A stretch of DNA of 64,000 bases from Candidatus Electrothrix scaldis (GTDB taxonomy: Bacteria > Desulfobacterota > Desulfobulbia > Desulfobulbales > Desulfobulbaceae): the NCBI GenBank assembly GCA_033584155.1, contig CP138355.1:310001-374000 (forward strand), written 5' to 3'. Of the stretch, positions 63,836-64,000 are shown piece by piece; the stretch's first letter is position 1, and every line of letters begins with the position of its first letter. The position numbers and the translations under genes are program-made. The notes beneath the pieces are model-generated. The model did no database searches and had not been told where the DNA came from. It was given only the letters and a program-made list of their open reading frames with translations.

Positions 63836-64000
63836 ATGAATAATTCTATGGATAAGCCAAGGAAGCCATGTGTTGCCGCTTTGCTGTCACTTTTGAGTTG
63901 TGGGCTAGGGCATGTCTACGCAGGGGAATTAAAAAGAGGCATACTCTTCTACCTGGGACGGGGGCTGCTTCTGGCGATACTCCTGTTCCTACTCTTTATT
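63836..64000 (+). CDS. Membrane protein, N-terminal fragment (runs off the window)
   Basis: From ATG 63836 (AAGGA at 63823-63827) the reading is MNNSMDKPRKPCVAALLSLL, then SCGLGHVYAGELKRGILFYL and GRGLLLAILLFLLFI at the edge. The pattern KPR-P-VAALLSLLS-GLGHVYAG-L-RG is seen at the N-terminus of signal-peptidase-I-associated and TM2-like proteins of delta-type bacteria. It may be a lepB-type gene with an extra N-terminal membrane region, but the catalytic part is outside the window. Confidence 0.55.
   Translation, partial: MNNSMDKPRKPCVAALLSLLSCGLGHVYAGELKRGILFYLGRGLLLAILLFLLFI

Overview
The window looks like a chromosomal segment of a Desulfobacterota bacterium, most plausibly Desulfobulbales (the group that includes the cable bacteria). 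The reasons are a NIL-domain 4Fe-4S protein, a two-CW-domain protein, a split APH-like/AAA kinase pair, DUF89 and TtcA-type genes beside hisB, and a heavy load of ISKra4, ISL3 and IS1380 elements. This placement is inferred from gene content; there is no rRNA or other marker in the window to prove it.

Layout. 1-3.5 kb: 5' end of panB (reverse), a two-TM protein, a Rossmann-fold remnant, a secreted Cys-containing protein, a MITE-like IS derivative and a complete ISKra4-family IS with a 9-bp target duplication. 3.5-13.2 kb: housekeeping genes trpD (reverse), gmd, an rpe/small membrane protein/pgi operon, a REC-kinase-REC hybrid regulator, the kinase-like pair and the NIL ferredoxin. 13.3-19.0 kb: a phosphate block, with phoU-pstC on the minus strand and phoB-phoR on the plus strand behind a three-repeat Pho-box-like site.

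19.1-35.4 kb: a non-ribosomal peptide synthetase locus on the minus strand. An isocitrate-lyase/PEP-mutase superfamily gene lies just upstream of a roughly 15.3-kb NRPS reading CAL-T / C-A-T / C-A-T / C-A-T / C-A-T-TE. The NRPS is broken into three frames by two different indels at the same homologous position in consecutive C domains. The last three modules share nearly identical flanks around different A-domain cores, and the terminal TE has Cys where Ser is usual. Hand-read A-domain codes suggest Ser for module 4 and a branched hydrophobic residue for modules 2 and 3; module 5 is unassigned.

35.4-45.7 kb: DUF89 phosphatase-like gene, TtcA-like PP-loop gene, lipoprotein, hisB, rhomboid protease, a Cys-rich secreted protein, an ISL3 element inserted in the T-tract of a tRNA terminator, tRNA(CAT), groES-groEL with a sigma32-like promoter, and a branched-chain aminotransferase.

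46.2-54.8 kb: an IS nest. An ISKra4 element, two IS1380 copies (each with a different frameshift), a truncated second ISKra4 element and a 224-bp MITE have together broken a DUF6602-like gene that forms an operon with a PIN toxin and RHH antitoxin.

54.8-64 kb: alanine racemase with a co-translated membrane protein, the two-CW protein, a 1470-residue SF1 helicase with a C-terminal PD-(D/E)XK-like domain (possible defence protein), a hemerythrin-like protein, an aldo/keto reductase and the 5' end of a membrane protein that runs off the window. The parts I find most worth following up are the NRPS locus, the toxin-antitoxin-DUF6602 operon and the helicase-nuclease.
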